DNA of 64,000 bases. Source: Cladorhizidae sp. MBARI D1340-BT2. Lineage: Eukaryota > Porifera > Demospongiae > Poecilosclerida > Cladorhizidae. A program made the translations under genes and the position numbers. The notes under the pieces were generated by a model, which searched no databases, had not been told where the DNA came from, and saw only the letters and a program-made list of their open reading frames with translations. This document shows positions 45,049 through 57,210 of this stretch, one piece after another. The stretch spans positions 39,368,472-39,432,471 of the forward strand of contig JAQNBH010000003.1 in NCBI GenBank assembly GCA_028752905.1, written 5' to 3'. The first letter of the stretch is position 1, and each line of letters starts with the position of its first letter.

Positions 45049-48000
45049 GTTATATACCTAGCATGGTTATACATCTAGCATGGTTATATACCTAGCATGG
45101 TTATATACCTAGCATGGTTATACACGTAGCATGGTTATATACCTAGCATGTTTATATACCTAGCATGGTTATATACCTAGCATAGTTATACACCTAGCAT
45201 GGTTATACAATTAGCATGGTTATACACCTAGCATAGTTATATACCTAGCATGGTTATACACCTAGCATGGTTATACACCTAGCATGGTTATACACCTAGC
45301 ATGGTTATACACCTAGCATGGTTATATACCTAGCATGGTTATACACCTAGCATGGTTTTATACCTAGCATGGTTATACACCTAGCATGGTTATATACCTA
45401 GCATGGTTATACACCTAGCATGGTTATACACCTAGCATGGTTATATACCTAGCATGGTTATATACCTAGCATGGTTATATACCTAACATGGATATATACC
45501 TAGCATAGTTATACACCTAACATGGTTATACAATTAGCATGGTTATACACCTAATATGGTTATATACCTAGCATAGTTATACACCTAGCATGGTTATACA
45601 CCTAGCATGGATATATACCTAGCATGGTTATACACCTAGCATGGTTATATACCTAGCATGGTTATACACCTAGCATGGTTATATACCTAGCATGGTTATA
45701 TACCTAGCATGGTTATACACCTAGCATGGTTATATACCTAGCATGGTTATATACCTAGCATGGTTATACACCTAGCATGGTTATATACCTAGCATGGTTA
45801 TATACCTAGCTTGGTTATATACCTAGCATGGTTATATACCTAGCATGGTTATACACCTAGCATGGTTATATACCTAGCATGGTTATATACCTAGCATGGT
45901 TATATACCTAGCATGGTTATATACCTAGCATATAGTTATACACCTAGCATGGTTATACAATTAGCATGGTTATACACCTAGCTTGGTTATATACCTAGCA
46001 TGGTTATATACCTAGCATGGTTATACACCTAGCATGGTTATACACCTAGCATGGTTATATACCTAGCATGGTTATACACCTAGCATGGTTATACACCTAG
46101 CATGGTTATACACCTAGCATGGTTATATACCTAGCATGGTTATATACCTAGCATGGTTATACACCTAGCATGGTTATATACCTAGCATGTTTATAATACT
46201 AGCATGGTTATACACCTAGCATGGTAATACACCTAGCATGGTTATACACTTAGCATGGTTATATACCTAGCATGGTTATACATCTAGCATGGTTATACAC
46301 CTAGCATGGATATATACCTAGCATGGTTATACACGTAGCATGGTTATATACCTAGCATGTTTATATACCTAGCATGGTTATATACCTAGCATAGTTATAC
46401 ACCTAGCATGGTTATACAATTAGCATGGTTATACACCTAGCATGGTTATACACCTAGCATGGTTATATACCTAGCATGGTTATATACCTAGCATGGTTAT
46501 ACACCTAGCATGGTTATATACCTAGCATGGTTATATACCTAGCATGGTTATACACCTAGCATGGTTATATACCTAGCATGGTTATACATCTAGCATGGTT
46601 ATATACCTAGCATGGTTATATACCTAGCATGGTTATACACGTAGCATGGTTATATACCTAGCATGTTTATATACCTAGCATGGTTATATACCTAGCATAG
46701 TTATACACCTAGCATGGTTATACAATTAGTATGGTTATACACCTAGCATAGTTATATACCTAGCATGGTTATACACCTAGCATGGTTATACACCTAGCAT
46801 GGTTATACACCTAGCATGGTTATACACCTAGCATGGTTATATACCTAGCATGGTTATACACCTAGCATGGTTATATACCTAGCATGGTTATACACCTAGC
46901 ATGGTTATATACCTAGCATGGTTATACACCTAGCATGGTTATACACCTAGCATGGTTATATACCTAGCATGGTTATATACCTAGCATGGTTATATACCTA
47001 ACATGGATATATACCTAGCATAGTTATACACCTAGCATGGTTATACAATTAGCATGGTTATACACCTAATATGGTTATATACCTAGCATAGTTATACACC
47101 TAGCATGGTTATACACCTAGCATGGATATATACCTAGCATGGTTATACACCTAGCATGGTTATATACCTAGCATGGTTATACACCTAGCATGGTTATATA
47201 CCTAGCATGGTTATATACCTAGCATGGTTATACACCTAGCATGGTTATATACCTAGCATGGTTATATACCTAGCATGGTTATACACCTAGCATGGTTATA
47301 TACCTAGCATGGTTATATACCTAGCTTGGTTATATACCTAGCATGGTTATATACCTAGCATGGTTATACACCTAGCATGGTTATATACCTAGCATGGTTA
47401 TATACCTAGCATGGTTATATACCTAGCATGGTTATATACCTAGCATATAGTTATACACCTAGCATGGTTATACAATTAGCATGGTTATACACCTAGCTTG
47501 GTTATATACCTAGCATGGTTATATACCTAGCATGGTTATACACCTAGCATGGATATACACCTAGCATGGTTATATACCTAGCATGGTTATACACCTAGCA
47601 TGGTTATACACCTAGCATGGTTATACACCTAGCATGGTTATATACCTAGCATGGTTATATACCTAGCATGGTTATACACCTAGCATGGTTATATACCTAG
47701 CATGTTTATAATACTAGCATGGTTATACACCTAGCATGGTAATACACCTAGCATGGTTATACACTTAGCATGGTTATATACCTAGCATGGTTATACATCT
47801 AGCATGGTTATACACCTAGCATGGATATATACCTAGCATGGTTATACACGTAGCATGGTTATATACCTAGCATGTTTATATACCTAGCATGGTTATATAC
47901 CTAGCATAGTTATACACCTAGCATGGTTATACAATTAGCATGGTTATACACCTAGCATGGTTATACACCTAGCATGGTTATATACCTAGCATGGTTATAT

Positions 48001-51000
48001 ACCTAGCATGGTTATACACCTAGCATGGTTATATACCTAGCATGGTTATATACCTAGAATGGTTATACACCTAGCATGGTTATATACCTAGCATGGTTAT
48101 ATACCTAGCATGGTTATACACCTAGCATGGTTATATACCTAGCATGGTTATATACCTAGCTTGGTTATATACCTAGCATGGTTATATACCTAGCATGGTT
48201 ATATACCTAGCATAGTTATACACCTAGCATGGTTATACAATTAGCATGGTTATACACCTATCATGGTTATATACCTAGCATAGTTATACACCTAGCATGG
48301 TTATACACCTAGCATGGTTATATACCTAGCATGGTTATACACCTAGCATGGTTATATACCTAGCATGGTTATATACCTAGCATGGTTATACACCTAGCAT
48401 GGTTATACAATTAGCATGGTTATACACCTAGCATGGTTATATACCTAGCGTGGTTATATACCTAGCATCGTTATATACCTAGCATGGTTATACATCTAGC
48501 ATGGTTATATACCTAGCATGGTTATATACCTTGCATGGTTATATACCTAGCATGGTTATATACCTAGCATAGTTATACACCTAGCATCGTTATACAATTA
48601 GCATGGTTATACACCTAGCATGGTTATATACCTAGCATAGTTATACACCTAGCATGGTTATACACCTAGCATGGTTATATACCTTGCATGGTTATATACC
48701 TAGCATGGTTATATACCTAGCATGGTTATATACCTAGCATAGTTATAAACCTAGAATGGTTATACAATTAGCATGGTTATACACCTAGCATAGTTATATA
48801 CCTAGCATTGTTATACACTTAGCATGGTTATACACCTAGCATGGTTATATACCTAGCATGGTTATATACCTAGCATAGTTATATACATAGCATGGTTATA
48901 TACCTAGCATAGTTATACACCTAAGATGGTTATACAATTAGAACGGTTATACACCTAGCATGGTTATATACCTAGCATAGTTATACACCTAGCATGGTTA
49001 TACACCTAGCATGGTTATATACCTAGCATGGTTATATACCTAGCATGGTTATATACCTAGCATGGTTATACACCTAGCATGGTTATATACCTAGCATGGT
49101 TATATACCTAGCATGGTTATATACCTAGCATGGTTATATACCTAGCATATAGTTATACACCTAGCATGGTTATAAAATTAGCATGTTTATACACCTAGCT
49201 TGGTTATATACCTAGCATGGTTATATACCTAGCATGGTTATACACCTAGCATGGTTATACACCTAGCATGGTTATATACCTAGCATGGTTATACACCTAG
49301 CATGGTTATACACCTAGCATGGTTATACACCTAGCATGGTTATATACCTAGCATGGTTATATACCTAGCATGGTTATACACCTAGCATGGTTATATACCT
49401 AGCATGTTTATAATACTAGCATGGTTATACACCTAGCATGGTAATACACCTAGCATGGTTATACACTTAGCATGGTTATATACCTTGCATGGTTATACAT
49501 CTAGCATGGTTATACACCTAGCATGGTTATATACCTAGCATGGTTATACACGTAGCATGGTTATATACCTAGCATGTTTATATACCTAGCATGGTTATAT
49601 ACCTAGCATAGTTATACACCTAGCATGGTTATACAATTAGCATGGTTATACACCTAGCATAGTTATATACCTAGCATGGTTATACACCTAGCATGGTTAT
49701 ACACCTAGCATGGTTATACACCTAGCATGGTTATACACCTAGCATGGTTATATACCTAGCATGGTTATACACCTAGCATGGTTATATACCTAGCATGGTT
49801 ATACACCTAGCATGGTTATATACCTAGCATGGTTATACACCTAGCATGGTTATACACCTAGCATGGTTATATACCTAGCATGGTTATATACCTAGCATGG
49901 TTATATACCTAACATGGATATATACCTAGCATAGTTATACACCTAGCATGGTTATACAATTAGCATGGTTATACACCTAATATGGTTATATACCTTGCAT
50001 AGTTATACACCTAGCATGGTTATACACCTAGCATGGATATATACCTAGCATGGTTATACACCTAGCATGGTTATATACCTAGCATGGTTATACACCTAGC
50101 ATGGTTATATACCTAGCATGGTTATATACCTAGCATGGTTATACACCGAGCATGGTTATATACCTAGCATGGTTATATACCTAGCATGGTTATACACCTA
50201 GCATGGTTATATACCTAGCATGGTTATATACCTAGCTTGGTTATATACCTAGCATGGTTATATACCTAGCATGGTTATATACCTAGCATAGTTATACACC
50301 TAGCATGGTTATACAATTAGCATGGTTATACACCTAGCATGGTTATATACCTAGCATAGTTATACACCTAGCATGGTTATACACCTAGCATGGTTATATA
50401 CCTAGCATGGTTATACACCTAGCATGGTTATATACCTAGCATGGTTATATACCTAGCATGGTTATACACCTAGCATGGTTATACAATTAGCATGGTTATA
50501 CACCTAGCATGGTTATATACCTAGCGTGGTTATATACCTAGCATAGTTATATACCTAGCATGGTTATACATCTAGCATGGTTATATACCTAGCATGGTTA
50601 TATAGCTTGCATGGTTATATACCTAGCATGGTTATATACCTAGCATAGTTATATACCTAGCATGGTTATACAATTAGCATGTTTATACACCTAGCATGGT
50701 TATATACCTAGCATAGTTATACACCTAGCATGGTTATACACCTAGCATGGTTATATACCTAGCATGGTTATATACCTAGCATGGTTATATACCTAGCATG
50801 GTTATATACCTAGCATGGTTATATACCTAGCCTAGTTATAAACCTAGCATGGTTATACAATTAGCATCGTTATACACCTAGCATGGTTATATACCTAGCA
50901 TAGTTATACACTTAGCATGGTTATACACCTAGCATGGTTATATACCTAGCATGGTTATATACCTAGCATGGTTATATACCTAGCATGGTTATATACCTAG

Positions 51001-54000
51001 CATAGTTATACACCTAAGATGGTTATACAATTAGCATGGTTATACACCTAGCATGGTTATATACCTAGCATAGTTATACACCTAGCATGGTTATACACCT
51101 AGCATGGTTATATACCTAGCATGGTTATATACCTAGCATGGTTATATACCTAGCATGGTTATACACCTAGCATGGTTATATACCTAGCATGGTTATATAC
51201 CTAGCATGGTTATATACCTAGCATGGTTATATACCTAGCATATAGTTATACACCTAGCATGGTTATACAATTAGCATGGTTATACACCTAGCTTGGTTAT
51301 ATACCTAGCATGGTTATATACCTAGCATGGTTATACACCTAGCATGGTTATACACCTAGCATGGTTATATACCTAGCATGGTTATACACCTAGCATGGTT
51401 ATACACCTAGCATGGTTATACACCTAGCATGGTTATATACCTAGCATGGTTATATACCTAGCATGGTTATACACCTAGCATGGTTATATACCTAGCATGT
51501 TTATAATACTAGCATGGTTATACACCTAGCATGGTAATACACCTAGCATGGTTATACACTTAGCATGGTTATACACCTAGCATGGTTATATACCTAGCAT
51601 GGTTATATACCTAGCATGGTTATACACCTAGCATGGTTATACACCTAGCATGGTTATATACCTAGCATGGTTATATACCTAGCATGGTTATACACCTAGC
51701 ATGGTTATATACCTAGCATGTTTATAATACTAGCATGGTTATACACCTAGCATGGTAATACACCTAGCATGGTTATATACCTAGCATGGTTATACACCTA
51801 GCATGGTTATATACCTAGCATGGTTATATACCTAGCATGTTTATATACCTAGCATGGTTATATACCTAGCATAGTTATACACCTAGCATGGTTATACAAT
51901 TAGCATGGTTATACACCTAGCATGGTTATACACCTAGCATGGTTATATACCTAGCATGGTTATATACCTAGCATGGTTATACACCTAGCATGGTTATATA
52001 CCTAGCATGGTTATATACCTAGCATGGTTATACACCTTGCATGGTTATATACCTAGCATGGTTATATACCTAGCATGGTTATACACCTAGCATGGTTATA
52101 TACCTAGCATGGTTATATACCTAGCTTGGTTATATATCTAGCATGGTTATATACCTAGCATGGTTATATACCTAGCATAGTTATACACCTAGCATGGTTA
52201 TACAATTAGCATGGTTATACACCTAGCATGGTTATATACCTAGCATAGTTATACACCTAGCATGGTTATACACCTAGCATGGTTATATACCTAGCATGGT
52301 TATACACCTAGCATGGTTATATACCTAGCATGGTTATATACCTAGCATGGTTATACACCTAGCATGGTTATACAATTAGCATGGTTATACACCTAGCATG
52401 GTTATATACCTAGCGTGGTTATATACCTAGCATCGTTATATACCTAGCATGGTTATACATCTAGCATGGTTATATACCTAGCATGGTTATATACCTTGCA
52501 TGGTTATATACCTAGCATGGTTATATACCTAGCATAGTTATACACCTAGCATGGTTATACAATTAGCATGGTTATACACCTAGCATGGTTATATACCTAG
52601 CATAGTTATACACCTAGCATGGTTATACACCTAGCATGGTTATATACCTTGCATGGTTATATACCTAGCATGGTTATATACCTAGCATAGTTATACACTT
52701 AGCATGGTTATACACCTAGCATGGTTATATACCTAGCATGGTTATATACCTAGCATGGTTATATACCTAGCATGGTTATATACCTAGCATAGTTATACAC
52801 CTAAGATGGTTATACAATTAGCATGGTTATACACCTAGCATGGTTATATACCTAGCATAGTTATACATCTAGCATGGTTATACACCTAGCATGGTTATAT
52901 ACCTAGCATGGTTATATACCTAGCATGGTTATATACCTAGCATGGTTATACACCTAGCATGGTTATATACCTAGCATGGTTATATACCTAGCATGGTTAT
53001 ATACCTAGCATGGTTATATACCTAGCATATAGTTATACACCTAGCATGGTTATACAATTAGCATGGTTATACACCTAGCTTGGTTATATACCTAGCATGG
53101 TTATATACCTAGCATGGTTATACACCTAGCATGGTTATACACCTAGCATGGTTATATACCTAGCATGGTTATACACCTAGCATGGTTATATACCTAGCAT
53201 GGTTATATACCTAGCATGGTTATACACCTAGCATAGTTATATACCTAGCATGTTTATAATACTAGCATGGTTATACACCTAGCATGGTAATACACCTAGC
53301 ATGGTTATACACTTAGCATGGTTATATACCTAGCATGGTTATACATCTAGCATGGTTATACACCTAGCATGGATATATACCTAGCATGGTTATACACGTA
53401 GCATGGTTATATACCTAGCATGTTTATATACCTAGCATGGTTATATACCTAGCATAGTTATACACCTAGCATGGTTATACAATTAGCATGGTTATACACC
53501 TAGCATGGTTATACACCTAGCATGGTTATATACCTAGCATGGTTATATACCTAGCATGGTTATACACCTAGCATGGTTATATACCTAGCATGGTTATATA
53601 CCTAGCATGGTTATACACCTAGCATGGTTATACACCTAGCTTGGTTATATACCTAGCATGGTTATATACCTAGCATGGTTATACACCTAGCATGGTTATA
53701 CACCTAGCATGGTTATATACCTAGCATGGTTATACACCTAGCATGGTTATACACCTAGCATGGTTATACACCTAGCATGGTTATATACCTAGCATGGTTA
53801 TATACCTAGCATGGTTATACACCTAGCATGGTTATATACCTAGCATGTATATAATACTAGCATGGTTATACACCTAGCATGGTAATACACCTAGCATGGT
53901 TATACACTTAGCATGGTTATATACCTAGCATGGTTATACATCTAGCATGGTTATATACCTAGCATGGTTATATACCTAGCATGGTTATACACGTAGCATG

Positions 54001-55450
54001 GTTATATACCTAGCATGTTTATATACCTAGCATGGTTATATACCTAGCATAGTTATACACCTAGCATGGTTATACAATTAGCATGGTTATACACCTAGCA
54101 TAGTTATATACCTAGCATGGTTATACACCTAGCATGGTTATACACCTAGCATGGTTATACACCTAGCATGGTTATACACCTAGCATGGTTATATACCTAG
54201 CATGGTTATACACCTAGCATGGTTATATACCTAGCATGGTTATACACCTAGCATGGTTATATACCTAGCATGGTTATACACCTAGCATGGTTATATACCT
54301 AGCATGGTTATACACCTAGCATGGTTATATACCTAGCATGGTTATACACCTAGCATGGTTATACACCTAGCATGGTTATATACCTAGCATGGTTATATAC
54401 CTAGCATGGTTATATACCTAACATGGATATATACCTAGCATAGTTATACACCTAGCATGGTTATACAATTAGCATGGTTATACACCTAATATGGTTATAT
54501 ACCTAGCATAGTTATACACCTAGCATGGTTATACACCTAGCATGGATATATACCTAGCATGGTTATACACCTAGCATGGTTATATACCTTGCATGGTTAT
54601 ACACCTAGCATGGTTATATACCTAGCATGGTTATATACCTAGCATGGTTATACACCTAGCATGGTTATATACCTAGCATGGTTATATACCTAGAATGGTT
54701 ATACACCTAGCATGGTTATATACCTAGCATGGTTATATACCTAGCTTGGTTATATACCTAGCATGGTTATATACCTAGCATGGTTATACACCTACCATGG
54801 TTATATACCTAGCATGGTTATATACCTAGCATGGTTATATACCTAGCATGGTTATATACCTAGCATATAGTTATACACCTAGCATGGTTATACAATTAGC
54901 ATGGTTATACACCTAGCTTGGTTATATACCTAGCATGGTTATATACCTAGCATGGTTATACACCTAGCATGGTTATACACCTAGCATGGTTATATACCTA
55001 GCATGGTTATACACCTAGCATGGTTATACACCTAGCATGGTTATACACCTAGCATGGTTATATACCTAGCATGGTTATATACCTAGCATGGTTATATACC
55101 TAGCATGTTTATAATACTAGCATGGTTATACACCTAGCATGGTAATACACCTAGCATGGTTATACACTTAGCATGGTTATATACCTAGCATGGTTATACA
55201 TCTAGCATGGTTATACACCTAGCATGGATATATACCTAGCATGGTTATACACGTAGCATGGTTATATACCTAGCATGTTTATATACCTAGCATGGTTATA
55301 TACCTAGCATAGTTATACACCTAGCATGGTTATACAATTAGCATGGTTATACACCTAGCATGGTTATACACCTAGCATGGTTATATACCTAGCATGGTTA
55401 TATACCTAGCATGGTTATACACCTAGCATGGTTATATACCTAGCATGGTT
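45049..55450 (+). repeat. 10,280-bp segmental tandem duplication, copy 2
   Basis: The copy begins inside a cassette: only the tail (tctagc onward, at 45074) is present, and the sequence before it continues copy 1. H monomers at 45924, 47439, 49141 and 51234 are exactly 10,280 bp after their partners. From 51,560 to 51,840 there is a net gain of 170 bp, so partners downstream are offset by about 10,450, then 10,416 after two monomers are lost before the cassette at 53244. M2 at 53839 matches 43423. Private variants include ggttttata near 45351 and ccttgcatgg near 49483. J-type stretches lie at 48240-49140, 50316-51233 and 52205-53020. The right end is approximate. Confidence 0.86.
51491..51852 (+). 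repeat. Rearranged pair of M1 cassettes
   Basis: Two M1 monomers lie 221 bp (13 monomers) apart at 51491 and 51712, not 170 bp as in the other doubled cassettes. The first cassette keeps ggtaataca and cttagc, but then continues with plain monomers; the second keeps ggtaataca and then loses cttagc, tctagc, ggatata and cgtagc, closing after 119 bp at a catgtttatata monomer. The partner in copy 1 (41211-41397) is a normal single cassette. This is a mosaic, likely from unequal exchange with another higher-order unit after the 10.3-kb duplication. Confidence 0.85.
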
Positions 55451-57040
55451 ATATACCTAGCATGGTTATACACCTAGCATGGTTATATACCTAGCATGGT
55501 TATATACCTAGCATGGTTATACACCTAGCATGGTTATATACCTAGCATGGTTATACACCTAGCATGGTTATACACCTAGCATGGTTATATACCTAGCATG
55601 GTTATACACCTAGCATGGTTATACACCTAGCATGGTTATACACCTAGCATGGTTATATACCTAGCATGGTTATATACCTAGCATGGTTATACACCTAGCA
55701 TGGTTATATACCTAGCATGTATATAATACTAGCATGGTTATACACCTAGCATGGTAATACACCTAGCATGGTTATACACTTAGCATGGTTATATACCTAG
55801 CATGGTTATACATCTAGCATGGTTATATACCTAGCATGGTTATATACCTAGCATGGTTATACACCTAGCATGGTTATATACCTAGCATGGTTATATACCT
55901 AGCATGGTTATACACCTAGCATGGTTATATACCTAGCATGGTTATATACCTAGCATGGTTATACACCTAGCATGGTTATATACCTAGCATGGTTATATAC
56001 CTAGCTTGGTTATATACCTAGCATGGTTATATACCTAGCATGGTTATACACCTAGCATGGTTATATACCTAGCATGGTTATATACCTAGCATGGTTATAT
56101 ACCTAGCATGGTTATATACCTAGCATATAGTTATACACCTAGCATGGTTATACAATTAGCATGGTTATACACCTAGCTTGGTTATATACCTAGCATGGTT
56201 ATATACCTAGCATGGTTATACACCTAGCATGGTTATACACCTAGCATGGTTATATACCTAGCATGGTTATACACCTAGCATGGTTATACACCTAGCATGG
56301 TTATACACCTAGCATGATTATATACCTAGCATGGTTATATACCTAGCATGGTTATACACCTAGCATGGTTATATACCTAGCATGTTTATAATACTAGCAT
56401 GGTTATACACCTAGCATGGTAATACACCTAGCATGGTTATACACTTAGCATGGTTATATACCTAGCATGGTTATACATCTAGCATGGTTATACACCTAGC
56501 ATGGATATATACCTAGCATGGTTATACACGTAGCATGGTTATATACCTAGCATGTTTATATACCTAGCATGATTATATACCTAGCATAGTTATACACCTA
56601 GCATGGTTATACAATTAGCATGGTTATACACCTAGCATGGTTATACATCTAGCATGGTTATATACCTAGCATGGTTATATACCTAGCATGGTTATACACC
56701 TAGCATGGTTATATACCTAGTATGGTTATATACCTAGCATGGTTATACACCTAGCATGGTTATATACCTAGCATGGTTATATACCTAGCATGGTTATACA
56801 CCTAGCATGGTTATATACCTAGCATGGTTATACACCTAGCATGGTTATACACCTAGCATGGTTATATACCTAGCATGGTTATACACCTAGCATGTTATAC
56901 ACCTAGCATGGTTATACACCTAGCATGGTTATATACCTAGCATGGTTATATACCTAGCATGGTTATACACCTAGCATGGTTATACACCTAGCATGGTTAT
57001 ACACCTAGCATGGTTATATACCTAGCATGGTTATATACCT
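55451..57040 (+). repeat. Transition block with M2 and H-M1
   Basis: An M2 cassette at 55711 follows the M1 at 55099 by 612 bp, the spacing seen at 17886/18498, 22259/22871 and 29638/30250. It loses its closing part and is followed by H at 56119 and M1 at 56376. A 16-bp monomer (catgttataca) lies near 56886-56901. The block shares modules with the 17-31 kb region and joins the end of copy 2 to the third 10.3-kb-type segment. Confidence 0.75.
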
Positions 57041-57210
57041 AGCATGGTTATATACCTAGCATGGTTATACACCTAGCATGGTAATTACACCTAGCATGGT
57101 TATACACTTAGCATGGTTATATACCTAGCATGGTTATACATCTAGCATGGTTATATACCTAGCATGGTTATATACCTAGCATGGTTATATACCTAGCATA
57201 GTTATACACC
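57039..57210 (+). repeat. Cassette that has lost its M2 marker
   Basis: At the distance from M1 (56376 + 663) where an M2 monomer stands in the related units at 20047, 24420 and 31799, a plain ATA monomer is found. The downstream cassette marks are still partly there: ggtaattaca (one extra base) near 57080, cttagc near 57107 and tctagc at 57141. The cgtagc and catgtttatata monomers are missing. The marker therefore appears to have been overwritten by consensus monomers. Confidence 0.78.

Larger units (their letters stand above)
4822..55880 (+). repeat. M2-type marker cassettes (20)
   Basis: The cassette starts with cctagcatgtatataat and otherwise follows the M1 order, except that the seventh monomer is tctagc-ATA and the eighth is a plain ATA monomer rather than ggatata. 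Starts: 4822, 9055, 11097, 13241, 14397, 16575, 18498, 20047, 20982, 22871, 24420, 25355, 27567, 28332, 30250, 31799, 34709, 43423, 53839 and 55711. Unlike M1, M2 cassettes are not preceded by an H monomer, except at 4822 and 9055, which are duplicates of each other. M2 is dense between 11 and 35 kb and scarce afterwards. Cassettes at 20047 and 24420 lack the closing cctagcatgtttatata monomer; the one at 14397 lacks two internal monomers. Confidence 0.87.

Noticed and set aside
2172..55450. Large near-identical duplications as pure assembly artefacts
   Set aside because: I cannot exclude this for the 4,233-bp pair, but the 4,373- and 10,280-bp pairs carry private differences and rearrangements, which favours real copies.
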